Positions 15,492 to 24,405 of a DNA stretch of 64,000 nucleotides are shown here, in pieces. The notes under the pieces were generated by a model, which was not told the DNA's origin, did no database searches, and saw only the letters and a list, made by a program, of their open reading frames with translations. The translations under genes and the position numbers were made by a program. Each line of letters opens with the position of its first letter. The first letter of the stretch is position 1. The stretch is taken from contig WXYP01000001.1 of NCBI GenBank assembly GCA_009901575.1, positions 186,001 through 250,000 of the forward strand. The letters are read 5' to 3'. This stretch comes from Flavobacteriaceae bacterium R38 (GTDB taxonomy: Bacteria > Bacteroidota > Bacteroidia > Flavobacteriales > Flavobacteriaceae).

Positions 15492-17009
15492 ATGAATAAA
15501 AAAGCCATTTTAATAATCTTAGATGGTTGGGGAAAATCTCCAGATCCAAAAATCTCTGCTATAGATCAGGCTAATACTCCTTTTATAGATTCTTTATATC
15601 GTAAATATGCAAATGCTAATTTACTAACCGATGGGATGAATGTTGGTTTGCCTGAAGGGCAAATGGGAAATAGTGAAGTTGGTCATATGAATCTTGGAGC
15701 GGGAAGGGTAGTTTATCAGGATTTGGCTAAAATTAACCTTGCTGTAAAAAATGATACCCTTAAATCAGAAAAAGTAGTGCAAGATGCTTTCAATTATGCA
15801 AAACAGAAAGGTAAAAAAGTACATTTTTTAGGATTGTTAAGTGATGGAGGGGTGCATTCACATATCAATCATTTAAAAAGCCTGGTAGACGCAGCAGATA
15901 GTTTTGATCTTAAAGAAGTGTATGTCCATGCATTTACAGATGGTAGAGATGTCGATCCAAAAAGTGGTAAAAAATATATTGAAGATCTTGAAAATCACCT
16001 TTCGCACAGTAATGCAAGATTAGCTTCTGTAATAGGCAGATATTATGCGATGGACAGGGATAAGCGATGGGAACGTGTAAAATTAGCTTATGAGTTGTTA
16101 GTACATGGTAAAGGAGAAATTACTAATAATATCCTTGATTCATTGCAACGTAATTATGAAGAAGGAATAACAGATGAATTTATTAAACCCATTGTTGTTA
16201 GTGAGAATGATAATAAGCCCATTGCTACAATTGATGAAGATGATGTAATTGTCTTTTTTAATTTTAGGACAGATAGAGGGAGGGAGTTAACTGAAGTCTT
16301 GAGTCAAAAAGATTTCCCGGAATATCAAATGAAAAAACTTCCATTGTATTATGTTACTATGACAAATTATGATGAAACTTTTAATCATGTTCATGTCATT
16401 TACAATAAAGACAATATTGAAAAAACATTGGGAGAAGTACTTTCTGATGCAGGGAAAATGCAAATACGAATAGCGGAGACTGAAAAGTATCCTCATGTTA
16501 CTTTCTTCTTCAATGGAGGGAGGGAAACACCTTTTGAAGGAGAAGAACGTTTGCTTTGCCCTTCTCCTAAAGTAGCAACATACGACCTTAAGCCGGAAAT
16601 GAGTGCATATGATATTAGAGATGCTATTGTTCCTGAAATAAAAAAGGGAGAGGTGGATTTTATTTGTTTAAATTTTGCTAACCCGGATATGGTAGGGCAT
16701 ACAGGTGTAATGGAAGCAGCAATAAAAGCTTGTGAGACGGTAGATGAATGTGCAAAAGATGTAGTAACAGCCGGGATAGAAAATGGATATACTTCTATGA
16801 TTATAGCAGACCATGGAAATTGTGATACCATGGTTAATCCGGATGGTAGTCCTAATACAGCACATACTACAAATCCGGTTCCGTTGATCTTAGTGGATGA
16901 TGATATTAAGACCATCAACAATGGAATTTTGGGAGATATAGCTCCAACAATCCTTAAACTGCTTGGAATAGAACAGCCAAAAGAAATGACTTGTAAATCA
17001 TTGGTATAG
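15492..17009 (+). CDS. gpmI: 2,3-bisphosphoglycerate-independent phosphoglycerate mutase
   Basis: Converts 3-phosphoglycerate and 2-phosphoglycerate in glycolysis/gluconeogenesis, using two Mn ions and a phosphoserine. It is 505 aa, the normal length. Metal ligand Asp11 is in ILDGWG and the nucleophile Ser61 in GNSEVGH. Other family blocks are DGRDVDPKSG, RYYAMDRDKRWER, FFNFRTDRGREL, FANPDMVGHTG and ADHGNCDTM near the C-terminus. It is monocistronic, with its own promoter and a long perfect-stem terminator. Confidence 0.97.
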   Translation: MNKKAILIILDGWGKSPDPKISAIDQANTPFIDSLYRKYANANLLTDGMNVGLPEGQMGNSEVGHMNLGAGRVVYQDLAKINLAVKNDTLKSEKVVQDAFNYAKQKGKKVHFLGLLSDGGVHSHINHLKSLVDAADSFDLKEVYVHAFTDGRDVDPKSGKKYIEDLENHLSHSNARLASVIGRYYAMDRDKRWERVKLAYELLVHGKGEITNNILDSLQRNYEEGITDEFIKPIVVSENDNKPIATIDEDDVIVFFNFRTDRGRELTEVLSQKDFPEYQMKKLPLYYVTMTNYDETFNHVHVIYNKDNIEKTLGEVLSDAGKMQIRIAETEKYPHVTFFFNGGRETPFEGEERLLCPSPKVATYDLKPEMSAYDIRDAIVPEIKKGEVDFICLNFANPDMVGHTGVMEAAIKACETVDECAKDVVTAGIENGYTSMIIADHGNCDTMVNPDGSPNTAHTTNPVPLILVDDDIKTINNGILGDIAPTILKLLGIEQPKEMTCKSLV

Positions 17010-17030
17010 AGTGTTCTAAATTATAATTTT

Positions 17031-17068
17031 AACAAAAAAACCGATGCTTTACCATCGGTTTTTTTGTT
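17031..17068 (+). terminator. Rho-independent terminator of gpmI
   Basis: A 16-bp perfect stem (17031-17046 with 17053-17068) and 6-nt loop (17047-17052), with seven T inside the descending arm. It ends just upstream of the next promoter. Confidence 0.92.
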
Positions 17069-17083
17069 AAAACAATACTAATA

Positions 17084-17116
17084 TTTGCATAATTGATAGT
17101 AATACTATTATTTTTG
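17084..17116 (+). promoter_or_regulatory. promoter of the TetR-ABC-HlyD-TolC operon
   Basis: TTTG at 17084-17087, a 21-bp spacer and TATTTTTG at 17109-17116, a full TTTG/TAnnTTTG match. It lies between the gpmI terminator and the regulator ATG at 17135, so it serves the exporter operon. Confidence 0.7.
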
Positions 17117-17134
17117 CATGTAAAATATTTGGTA

Positions 17135-17809
17135 ATGCATAGAATACTATCTGAATTAAAAATCAAAGTCAACGAAAAGATCTATTTGAAAGATCCTGAG
17201 TCTTCAGATTTAGGGAAAAAAGTAATAGAGAACAGTATTTCGATGATTTACGAATTGGGTTTTGAGAACTTTACATTTAAAAAGCTAGGAGAAAAAATTG
17301 GCTCTAATGAAAGTTCTATATATCGGTATTTTGAAAATAAACACAAGTTGTTATTGTATCTGACTTCCTGGTATTGGGGTTGGGTTGAGTATAAACTGGT
17401 GTTTGCTACTCACAGTATCTCAGATCCTGAACTTAAATTAAAAGTTGCATTAGAGATGGTAACAAAGACAACCGAGAAAGACAGTACTTTTTCTCATATT
17501 AATGAAGTCTTACTTAATAAAATTATCATCTCAGAATATTCTAAATCCTATTTAACAAAAGAAGTTGACTCAGAAAATAAAGAAGGCTTTTTTGCTATTT
17601 ATAAACGTTTGATTAATAGATTATCAGAAATGGTATCCGAGTTGAATCCGGATTATCCTTATGCAAAAAGTCTGATGTCAACTGTTGTTGAAGGTGCATT
17701 GCATCAACATTTTTTAAAAGAGCATTTTAATTCTATAACAGATTGTGATGCTTCATTAACCCCTACAAGTTTTTTTACAGATTTAGTTTTTTCAACATTG
17801 AAGAAATAA
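17135..17809 (+). CDS. TetR/AcrR family transcriptional regulator (exporter operon head)
   Basis: A 224 aa regulator from the ATG at 17135. An upstream TTG at 17093 would put the start inside the promoter and is rejected. The helix-turn-helix is at about 30-70 (MIYELGFENFTFKKLGEKIG, then SNESSIYRYFENKHKLL). The C-terminal ligand domain has no recognisable signature. It is first in the run and 16 bp before the ABC gene, so it probably regulates its own operon in response to an exported or envelope-derived ligand. That role is inferred from position. Confidence 0.85.
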   Translation: MHRILSELKIKVNEKIYLKDPESSDLGKKVIENSISMIYELGFENFTFKKLGEKIGSNESSIYRYFENKHKLLLYLTSWYWGWVEYKLVFATHSISDPELKLKVALEMVTKTTEKDSTFSHINEVLLNKIIISEYSKSYLTKEVDSENKEGFFAIYKRLINRLSEMVSELNPDYPYAKSLMSTVVEGALHQHFLKEHFNSITDCDASLTPTSFFTDLVFSTLKK

Positions 17810-17825
17810 AACAATCAATCACGCT

Positions 17826-19499
17826 ATGGAAAAAGAAAAACGTTCTCCAATTAACAGATTTTGGAGTTTATTACAGCTGGACAAAAGAGATGTGTTACAA
17901 GTTTTTTATTATGCAATTTTTGCTGGAATTGTGAGCTTGTCATTACCGTTGGGTATCCAGGCAATTATTAATTTGATTCAGAGTGCTCAAATTAGCACCT
18001 CCTGGATAGTCCTGGTCGTTCTCGTGACTTTAGGTGTTGGATTTGTAGGAGCCCTGGAGCTAATGCAGATGCGTATCATAGAGAATATACAACAGAAAAT
18101 ATTTACACGATCTTCATTTGAATTTGCTTATAGATTTCCTAAAATCGAAATGAGTGAGTTGCGTAATTATTATCCGCCGGAATTGGCAAACCGCTTTTTT
18201 GATACACTTACAATTCAGAAAGGTTTATCAAAAGTTTTAATAGACTTTCCGGCTGCTATACTGCAAATTATTTTCGGATTATTGCTGTTATCTTTTTATC
18301 ATCCGTTTTTTATTCTGTATGGACTTTTGTTGCTATTCCTTGTTTATGTAGTATTTAAATTAACGGCGCGGCGCGGATTACAAACTAGTTTGGACGAATC
18401 TAAGAATAAATATAAAGTAGCACATTGGCTACAGGAAGTAGCACGTACTATTGTTAGTTTTAAGTTGTCAGGAAAGACAAAACATGCCCTGGGAAAAACA
18501 GATAATTTGGTATCTGGTTACCTGGAAGCAAGGGAAGGACACTTTAAGGTGCTGGTACTGCAGTTTATTCAAATGATTGGTTTTAAAATTCTCATCACAG
18601 TTGGTTTGCTTTTAATTGGAGGGATTTTGGTATTAAATCAGAGAATGAATATTGGTCAGTTTGTAGCAGCAGAGATTATCATATTATTAATTATAAATTC
18701 TGTTGAGAAAATGATCAAAGGGTTAGAGTCTTTTTATGATGTTCTAACTTCACTGGAGAAATTAGGACAGGTAGTTGATAAAGAGCTGGAACCTCAAACT
18801 GGTGAGAAACCATTTAGCGAGTCAGAAAGCTTTACGTTAGAATTGGATAAGGTTAGTTTTAAAGTTCCAGAAGGCAAACAAATCCTTGAGAATATCTCAT
18901 TAAAAATTAACCCTGAATGTAATATCTTGTTAAACGGATCAAATAGCTCCGGGAAAACTACATTATTACGATTAATAGCTGGGTTAATAACTCCAACTAC
19001 TGGAAAAATCTATGTGAATAATACTTCAATAGGCTCTATCAACCTTAATTATTACCGATCGTTTTTAGGGCAATCTCTTACAGAAGAATCTCCGTTTGAA
19101 GGGACAATACTTGAAAATATAACGTTTGGGAACAAAGATATTTCGAGAGAAGACGTGTATTGGGCAATAGAAAAAACCGGGCTTACCGAGTTTGTTAAAG
19201 AACAACCGGAAGGACTAAATACCATCATTTATCCTGAAGGAAAACAAATGTCATATACGATAACGAAAAAAATAGTACTGGCAAGAAGTATAGTAGAAAA
19301 GCCAAAGTTATTGCTCTTAAAAAATCCGTTAGATCAGTTTGAAGAATCAGAAACTACAAGGATTATTGATTTTTTAACCGATCCTTCAAATCCGTGGGCT
19401 CTAATTGTTATTAGCAATAATAAAAGATGGAAGAAAGGATGTAGTAGAGTAATTACCATAGAAAATGGTCAAATCATAAACGATAACGAAAATGCTTAA
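17826..19499 (+). CDS. ABC exporter-like membrane protein with degenerate ATPase domain
   Basis: A 557 aa fusion of a six-helix exporter domain (about 22-310) and a nucleotide-binding domain (about 335-557). There is no C39 peptidase domain. Walker A is present (GSNSSGKTT, 371-379) and a Q-loop Gln416 is possible. The signature LSGGQ is replaced by MSYTI (475-479), the Walker B Asp and catalytic Glu by Lys499-Asn500 in LLLLKNP, and the H-loop His by Asn531 in VISNN. Such a domain may bind ATP but is unlikely to hydrolyse it by the normal mechanism. It overlaps the HlyD-like gene by 8 bp, so it is the inner-membrane part of a tripartite system. The frame is intact; it is not a pseudogene. Confidence 0.88.
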   Translation: MEKEKRSPINRFWSLLQLDKRDVLQVFYYAIFAGIVSLSLPLGIQAIINLIQSAQISTSWIVLVVLVTLGVGFVGALELMQMRIIENIQQKIFTRSSFEFAYRFPKIEMSELRNYYPPELANRFFDTLTIQKGLSKVLIDFPAAILQIIFGLLLLSFYHPFFILYGLLLLFLVYVVFKLTARRGLQTSLDESKNKYKVAHWLQEVARTIVSFKLSGKTKHALGKTDNLVSGYLEAREGHFKVLVLQFIQMIGFKILITVGLLLIGGILVLNQRMNIGQFVAAEIIILLIINSVEKMIKGLESFYDVLTSLEKLGQVVDKELEPQTGEKPFSESESFTLELDKVSFKVPEGKQILENISLKINPECNILLNGSNSSGKTTLLRLIAGLITPTTGKIYVNNTSIGSINLNYYRSFLGQSLTEESPFEGTILENITFGNKDISREDVYWAIEKTGLTEFVKEQPEGLNTIIYPEGKQMSYTITKKIVLARSIVEKPKLLLLKNPLDQFEESETTRIIDFLTDPSNPWALIVISNNKRWKKGCSRVITIENGQIINDNENA

Positions 19500-20847
19500 T
19501 ATATCTCATAATAAATTAAATCGTAAGGTAGATTTAAAAGAATACCGCGCGATGCAAAAAATATCTCATAAAAGAGATTACAGGTTTTTTAATAGGCTTT
19601 TAATGATATTCGCAGGAATTGTTTTAATTGTCTTGTTATTGCCGTGGACCCAAAATATTTCAGGAAAAGGATATGTAACTACATTAAAACCAGATCATCG
19701 TCCGCAAACTATTCAATCACCTATCCCGGGAAAGATTGAGAAATGGTATGTTAAAGAAGGGGATTTCGTAAATAAAGGAGATACGATCTTATTTATCTCT
19801 GAGATCAAAAATGAATATTTTGATCCAAATTTGCTTTCCAGAACAGAAGATCAAATAAATGCAAAAAGCAGGGCGGTAAATTCATATGAAGAAAAAGTAA
19901 AAGCCCTTAATTTACAGATAGGCGCCCTTCAGAATGAACGTCGATTAAAATTAGAACAGGCGAATAATAAATTATTGCAATCTAAATTAAAAGTTCAAAG
20001 TGATAGCATTGATTTTGAGGCTGCTAAAACAAACATAAGCATAGCTGAAAAACAATATAACCGAGTTTCTCAATTAAATAAAGAAGGGTTAAAGTCATTG
20101 ACAGATGTTGAAGAGAAGAAATTAAAACTCCAGGAAACGCAAGCAAAATTAGTATCTCAGCAAAATAAGTTATTGGCAAGTAAAAATGAAGTCATTAATG
20201 CCGAAATTGAGATCAATAGAACTGTAGCTGCATTTACAGATAAAATATCGAAGGCACAAAGCGATAAGTTTACAGCAGAGTCCAGTCAATACGATACAGA
20301 AGCTCAGGTAACCAAATTAAAAAACCAATATACCAATTACGAGTATAGAAGTGATTTACATTATATAAGAGCACCGCAAAGTGGCTTTATCAATAAAGCT
20401 ATAAGAGCAGGAGTAGGAGAGACTTTTAAAGAAGGGGAACGATTGGTAGGTATCATGCCTTCAAATTATGAATTGGCAGTAGAAACTTATGTAAGGCCAA
20501 TAGATTTGCCTTTAATTCATCTTGGAGAAAAAGTCAGAGTTCAATTTGATGGGTGGCCTGCTATTGTTTTTAGTGGGTGGCCTAACGTATCCTATGGAAC
20601 TTATGGCGCAAAAGTGGTAGCAATTGAAACATTTATTAGTGACAATGGAGGGTATAGGATTTTGTTGGCCCCGGATGAAGAAGACCATGAGTGGCCTACA
20701 GATATCAGAGTAGGATCTGGTGCAGCTACCATAGCGCTGCTGGAAGATGTTCCTATTTGGTTTGAATTATGGAGACAGTTGAATGGTTTTCCACCTAATT
20801 ATTATCAACCGACAAATGCGGTAAATACCAAAACAGCAAAAAAATGA
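19492..20847 (+). CDS. HlyD-family periplasmic adaptor (membrane fusion protein)
   Basis: A 451 aa adaptor linking the inner-membrane exporter to the TolC-like channel. It has one transmembrane helix (about 36-53), a lipoyl-like half motif (SPIPGKIEKWYVKEGDFVNKGD at about 74-95), a long coiled-coil hairpin (about 115-285, rich in K/E/Q/L), the second lipoyl half (RAPQSGFINKAI near 290-300) and a beta-barrel region. The C-terminal part contains GWP repeats (DGWPAIVFSGWP). It overlaps the ABC gene by 8 bp and the TolC-like gene by 4 bp, so the three subunits are translationally coupled. Confidence 0.92.
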   Translation: MLNISHNKLNRKVDLKEYRAMQKISHKRDYRFFNRLLMIFAGIVLIVLLLPWTQNISGKGYVTTLKPDHRPQTIQSPIPGKIEKWYVKEGDFVNKGDTILFISEIKNEYFDPNLLSRTEDQINAKSRAVNSYEEKVKALNLQIGALQNERRLKLEQANNKLLQSKLKVQSDSIDFEAAKTNISIAEKQYNRVSQLNKEGLKSLTDVEEKKLKLQETQAKLVSQQNKLLASKNEVINAEIEINRTVAAFTDKISKAQSDKFTAESSQYDTEAQVTKLKNQYTNYEYRSDLHYIRAPQSGFINKAIRAGVGETFKEGERLVGIMPSNYELAVETYVRPIDLPLIHLGEKVRVQFDGWPAIVFSGWPNVSYGTYGAKVVAIETFISDNGGYRILLAPDEEDHEWPTDIRVGSGAATIALLEDVPIWFELWRQLNGFPPNYYQPTNAVNTKTAKK

Positions 20848-22271
20848 GAAAAATTCTTTTGTTATTGTTTATTATTTTGTCAGCTTCTTTGAAAGCTCAG
20901 GAAGAAATAATAGATGGGATTCAAGCAACATTTGATTTTGAAGAGTACCTCACTATAGTTAAGAAGTTTCACCCAATAGCAAAACAAGCCGATTTATTGG
21001 TAAACTCTGCCAGGGCTGAGGTGTTGAAGGCAAGAGGCGGATTTGATCCAAAACTGGAAATTGGATATGATGGAAAAGAATTTTTAGGATCTGATTATTT
21101 TGACATCCTTAATGCTACTTTGAAAATACCTACATGGTATGGGGTAGAGTTTAAAGCTGGTTTTGATGATAACGACGGATCTTTTTTGAATCCTGAGAAT
21201 TTCATTCCGGGAGATGGTCAGCTTTTTAGTGCGGGAGTGTCTGTTTCTTTAGGAGAGGGATTGTTTATTAATAAACGAATGGCGACTCTAAAAAAAGCAA
21301 AAATATTTAGAGAATTGTCCCAGGCAGAACGAACACTGCAAGTCAATCAAATTTTAACAGATGCAAGTATTGCCTATTTTGAATGGTTAAAATCATATAA
21401 AGAGTTTACCGTTTTTCAACGCTTTTTGGAAAATTCAAGAATACGATATGAAGGGATACGTTCTCAGGTTATTCGTGGTGATAAAGCTGCTATAGATACC
21501 ATAGAAGCTGGGATTACTATCAGAAACAGGCAACTGGAACTGGAACAATCCGAATTAAAATACCTGAAATCAAAATTAGCATTGTCAAATTTTTTGTGGA
21601 TCAAAGATAATATCCCTGTAGAATTGGAGGATAATGTAGTTCCGGATGAAAACTTAGATGTTTCTATAGATCAGACATTACAAATCAATAACAATTTAGG
21701 ATCTGAGGTTAGACTGGATCAACACCCGAAAATAATCGCATTACAGCAAAAAATTAAGTCCCTCGAAGTAGATAAAAAATTTAAAGCAGATAAGCTGAAA
21801 CCCAGGTTAGATGCTAATTATAATTTTCTTTCCAGTGATGGAGATCAGTTAAATACCTTTAATACCAGGGATTTTAAAGCCGGATTTAAATTTAGTTTTG
21901 ATCTTTTTCTTAGAAAAGAACGGGGAGATTTGAAGCTGGCAAAATATAAAGTTCAGGATGCAGAACTCAATTATAGATCAGAACGATTGCAGCTGCAAAA
22001 TAAAATAGAAGCCAACTATAGAGAATTGTTATCTTTTAATGATCAGATCATTTTAATTGATCAAATCACCAGGGATTATGATGTATTGCTGAAAGCAGAA
22101 GAACGAAAGTTTGGGGTTGGGGAAAGCTCTGTGTTTTTGATTAATTCCAGAGAACGTAAACTTATAGATTCTCAACTTAAGCAAATAGAAATACAGAATA
22201 AGCTTTTTAAAACCAAAGTAAAACTGTTTAATAGTTTAGCAATAGATCCGGATACTGTAGTAAATCCATAA
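20844..22271 (+). CDS. TolC-family outer-membrane channel protein
   Basis: A 475 aa outer-membrane efflux protein with a signal peptide (1-18, SASLKAQ). It has the duplicated TolC plan: long alpha-helical coiled-coil halves (about 150-260 and 300-465) around short beta segments (LEIGYDGKEF, LDANYNFLSS). The ATGA overlap with the HlyD-like gene shows it belongs to the same exporter. It is more divergent than E. coli TolC but typical in length for Bacteroidota. Confidence 0.9.
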   Translation: MRKILLLLFIILSASLKAQEEIIDGIQATFDFEEYLTIVKKFHPIAKQADLLVNSARAEVLKARGGFDPKLEIGYDGKEFLGSDYFDILNATLKIPTWYGVEFKAGFDDNDGSFLNPENFIPGDGQLFSAGVSVSLGEGLFINKRMATLKKAKIFRELSQAERTLQVNQILTDASIAYFEWLKSYKEFTVFQRFLENSRIRYEGIRSQVIRGDKAAIDTIEAGITIRNRQLELEQSELKYLKSKLALSNFLWIKDNIPVELEDNVVPDENLDVSIDQTLQINNNLGSEVRLDQHPKIIALQQKIKSLEVDKKFKADKLKPRLDANYNFLSSDGDQLNTFNTRDFKAGFKFSFDLFLRKERGDLKLAKYKVQDAELNYRSERLQLQNKIEANYRELLSFNDQIILIDQITRDYDVLLKAEERKFGVGESSVFLINSRERKLIDSQLKQIEIQNKLFKTKVKLFNSLAIDPDTVVNP

Positions 22272-22284
22272 AAATGTAAGAACA

Positions 22285-23199
22285 ATGAAATCCATAGGGA
22301 ATAGAAAACGAGTACTTAAATTACTATCTGAATATTTCCAGATTGCATTAGGAGTTTTATTTGCCAGTATAGGGTTGAAAGCTTTTTTGTTGCCTAACGG
22401 ATTTATGGAAGGAGGTATTACAGGGATATCTATTTTGATAAATACTCAAACGCAATGGAATGTTTCAATTCTTTTAATAGTGTTGAGTATCCCCGCATTG
22501 TTGTTAATGTATTTTACAATGGCCAGAAGAACATTAGTAAAATCTATAATCAGTATAATAGCACTTGCTGTTTCTATCCATTTCGAAACGTTTAGTATAA
22601 TTACAACCGATAAGCTTCTTATTGCTATTTTCGGAGGACTTTTTATGGGATTGGGAATTGGTATTACCATACGCAATGGTGCTGTACTCGATGGTTCTGA
22701 AGTACTTGGTATTTATTTAAATGATCGTTATGGGATTAGTATAGGAAAAGTAGTACTGGTGTTTAATGTAGTGTTATTTAGTATTACAGCTTTGATACTT
22801 TCGGTCGAAATAGCAATGTATTCTATTCTCACTTTTATGGTGACGGCCAAGGTTACCGATATTATGATAGAAGGTTTTGAAGATTTTATCGGATTGATGG
22901 TAGTTTCAAAAAAGAATAGTCAGATTAAAGAAAGTATTCTTAAAAGTATGGGAACCGGTATTACAGTTTATAAAGGCGTACACGGATATGGGAATAATGG
23001 AGAGATTAAAGATTTTGATATTATTCATACTGTCATAAATCGTATAGATATCCGGAAAGCTTATAAAGTCATAGATCAAATAGATACAGAAGCATTTGTA
23101 ATGGAATTTGATGTCAATCATATAAAAGGAGGCGTGTTGAGAAGGTATTTGAATAAAGAAAAGAATAAACAGTTGGCTCCTGAATTGTTGAAAAACTAA
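22285..23199 (+). CDS. YitT family membrane protein (DUF161/DUF2179)
   Basis: A 304 aa protein with about five transmembrane helices in the first 210 residues (FQIALGVLFASIGLKAFLLP, then GGITGISILI) and a cytosolic C-terminal DUF2179 domain (about 225-300: SMGTGITVYKGVHGYG, DTEAFVMEFDVNHIKGG). The transported substrate of this widespread family is not established. It follows the TolC-like gene by 13 bp and probably shares the exporter transcript. Confidence 0.9.
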   Translation: MKSIGNRKRVLKLLSEYFQIALGVLFASIGLKAFLLPNGFMEGGITGISILINTQTQWNVSILLIVLSIPALLLMYFTMARRTLVKSIISIIALAVSIHFETFSIITTDKLLIAIFGGLFMGLGIGITIRNGAVLDGSEVLGIYLNDRYGISIGKVVLVFNVVLFSITALILSVEIAMYSILTFMVTAKVTDIMIEGFEDFIGLMVVSKKNSQIKESILKSMGTGITVYKGVHGYGNNGEIKDFDIIHTVINRIDIRKAYKVIDQIDTEAFVMEFDVNHIKGGVLRRYLNKEKNKQLAPELLKN

Positions 23200-23212
23200 A
23201 AAATCATGTGAC

Positions 23213-23533
23213 ATGGTACTCGTACATATTATAGTAGAAAAACAAGATGAAGTTACTGCAATCACTAATCTGTTAGTTAATGAAAAATTGATTGTAGAGA
23301 GTTATAGTATAGAGAAAGTATCATATAAAAAGCGAGCTGCAGATGCTAAACAATTATCAGAATCAAAACAGGTATTGATTATTGCCAGGACTAAAGCCTT
23401 ATTATTTGCAGAGATCAATAAAAAAATAAAAGAAATGTACAGAGATAAAATGCCTGTGATTTATGCTTTACCCATAGTTTACATGGATGCAGATCAAACA
23501 GAATTTTTGCTTCAGAATACAAAAACAGTTTAA
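23213..23533 (+). CDS. CutA/PII-like small protein
   Basis: A 106 aa cytosolic protein. The pattern of an N-terminal strand MVLVHIIVEKQDEV, then a helix with INKKIKEMYRDKMPVIYALPIVYMDADQTEFLL, resembles CutA/PII ferredoxin-like trimers, in which the ...P..LPV...D..YL.WL segment closes the trimer. The similarity is weak; DUF190 or another PII-like fold are alternatives. It follows the YitT gene by 13 bp. PII-like proteins often regulate a neighbouring membrane protein, so a regulatory tie to YitT is possible but unproven. Confidence 0.55.
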   Translation: MVLVHIIVEKQDEVTAITNLLVNEKLIVESYSIEKVSYKKRAADAKQLSESKQVLIIARTKALLFAEINKKIKEMYRDKMPVIYALPIVYMDADQTEFLLQNTKTV

Positions 23534-23565
23534 CAATCAATCTCTACAAAATTCATAAGAATGTG

Positions 23566-23573
23566 TACCTTTG
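23566..23573 (+). promoter_or_regulatory. -7 element of the map promoter
   Basis: TACCTTTG, a full TAnnTTTG match ending 6 bp before the map ATG. No TTTG is seen at the right distance upstream. A very short leader would result. Confidence 0.5.
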
Positions 23574-23579
23574 TAGCTT

Positions 23580-24398
23580 ATGATTAAAACAAAGACATTA
23601 GAAGAAATTGAGTTAATGCGGGAGAGTGCATTAATTGTTTCTAAAACCTTAGGAATGTTGGCTAAAGAAGTGCAACCGGGAGTTACTACTTTGCAACTGG
23701 ATAAATTAGCCGAAGAATTTATTAGAGATCATGGAGCTGTTCCCGGATTTTTAGGATTATATGATTTTCCAAATACCTTGTGTATGAGTCCGAATGCACA
23801 GGTAGTGCACGGTATTCCAAACGACACACCTTTAGAAGAAGGAGATATTATTTCTATTGATTGTGGGGCTTTGAAAAATGAGTTTTATGGAGATCATGCT
23901 TATACTTTTGAAGTAGGAGAGGTAGATAAAGCAACAAAGGAGTTATTAAAAGTAACCAAAGAATCCCTTTATGTAGGAATTCGTGAATTTAAAACCGGGA
24001 ATAGGGTAGGAGATGTAGGATATGCTATTCAGAACTATTGTGAAAGTCATGGGTATGGTGTAGTAAGAGAATTAGTTGGTCATGGATTAGGAAGAAAAAT
24101 GCATGAAGATCCGGAAATGCCTAATTATGGAAGAAGAGGAAGAGGAAAGAAATTTTCGGAAGGAATGGTTGTGGCTATAGAGCCTATGATCAATTTGGGA
24201 ACACATAGAATTAAGCAACTTCGTGACGGATGGACAATATTAACTGCAGACGGAAAGCCTAGTGCACATTTTGAACACGATGTCGCTATTGTAAACGGAA
24301 AACCGGAATTACTATCCACTTTTAAATACATATACGAAGCATTAGGGATAGAAAGTGATGAAGAAGACGAATTCAGGCAGAAGACATTAGTTTCTTAA
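23580..24398 (+). CDS. map: methionine aminopeptidase, type I
   Basis: Removes the N-terminal methionine from nascent proteins. It is 272 aa, pita-bread fold. All five metal ligands are in place: Asp94 in SIDCGA, Asp105 in YGDHAYTF, His168 in GHGLGR, Glu201 in AIEPM and Glu232 in FEHDVAI; His78 is in VVHGIP. There is no zinc-binding extension at the N-terminus. It is 7 bp upstream of a methyltransferase gene, so the two are likely co-transcribed. Confidence 0.97.
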   Translation: MIKTKTLEEIELMRESALIVSKTLGMLAKEVQPGVTTLQLDKLAEEFIRDHGAVPGFLGLYDFPNTLCMSPNAQVVHGIPNDTPLEEGDIISIDCGALKNEFYGDHAYTFEVGEVDKATKELLKVTKESLYVGIREFKTGNRVGDVGYAIQNYCESHGYGVVRELVGHGLGRKMHEDPEMPNYGRRGRGKKFSEGMVVAIEPMINLGTHRIKQLRDGWTILTADGKPSAHFEHDVAIVNGKPELLSTFKYIYEALGIESDEEDEFRQKTLVS

Positions 24399-24405
24399 AA
24401 CATCA

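Noticed and set aside
16493-16921. Open frame of 142 codons antisense to gpmI
   Set aside because: It lies wholly inside a well-conserved gene in the opposite strand, has no family features, no promoter and low-complexity composition. A shadow frame.
17093-17134. Earlier TTG start for the exporter TetR gene
   Set aside because: It would lie between the -33 and -7 elements of the promoter; the ATG at 17135 gives a normal N-terminus.
17826-19499. C39-peptidase bacteriocin exporter serving the peptide at 3849
   Set aside because: There is no N-terminal C39 domain and the ATPase motifs are degenerate, so it cannot be claimed as the transporter of that peptide.
22906-23265. Antisense open frame across yitT and the CutA-like gene
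   Set aside because: It spans a gene junction of two coherent plus-strand genes and has no recognisable domain or start context.
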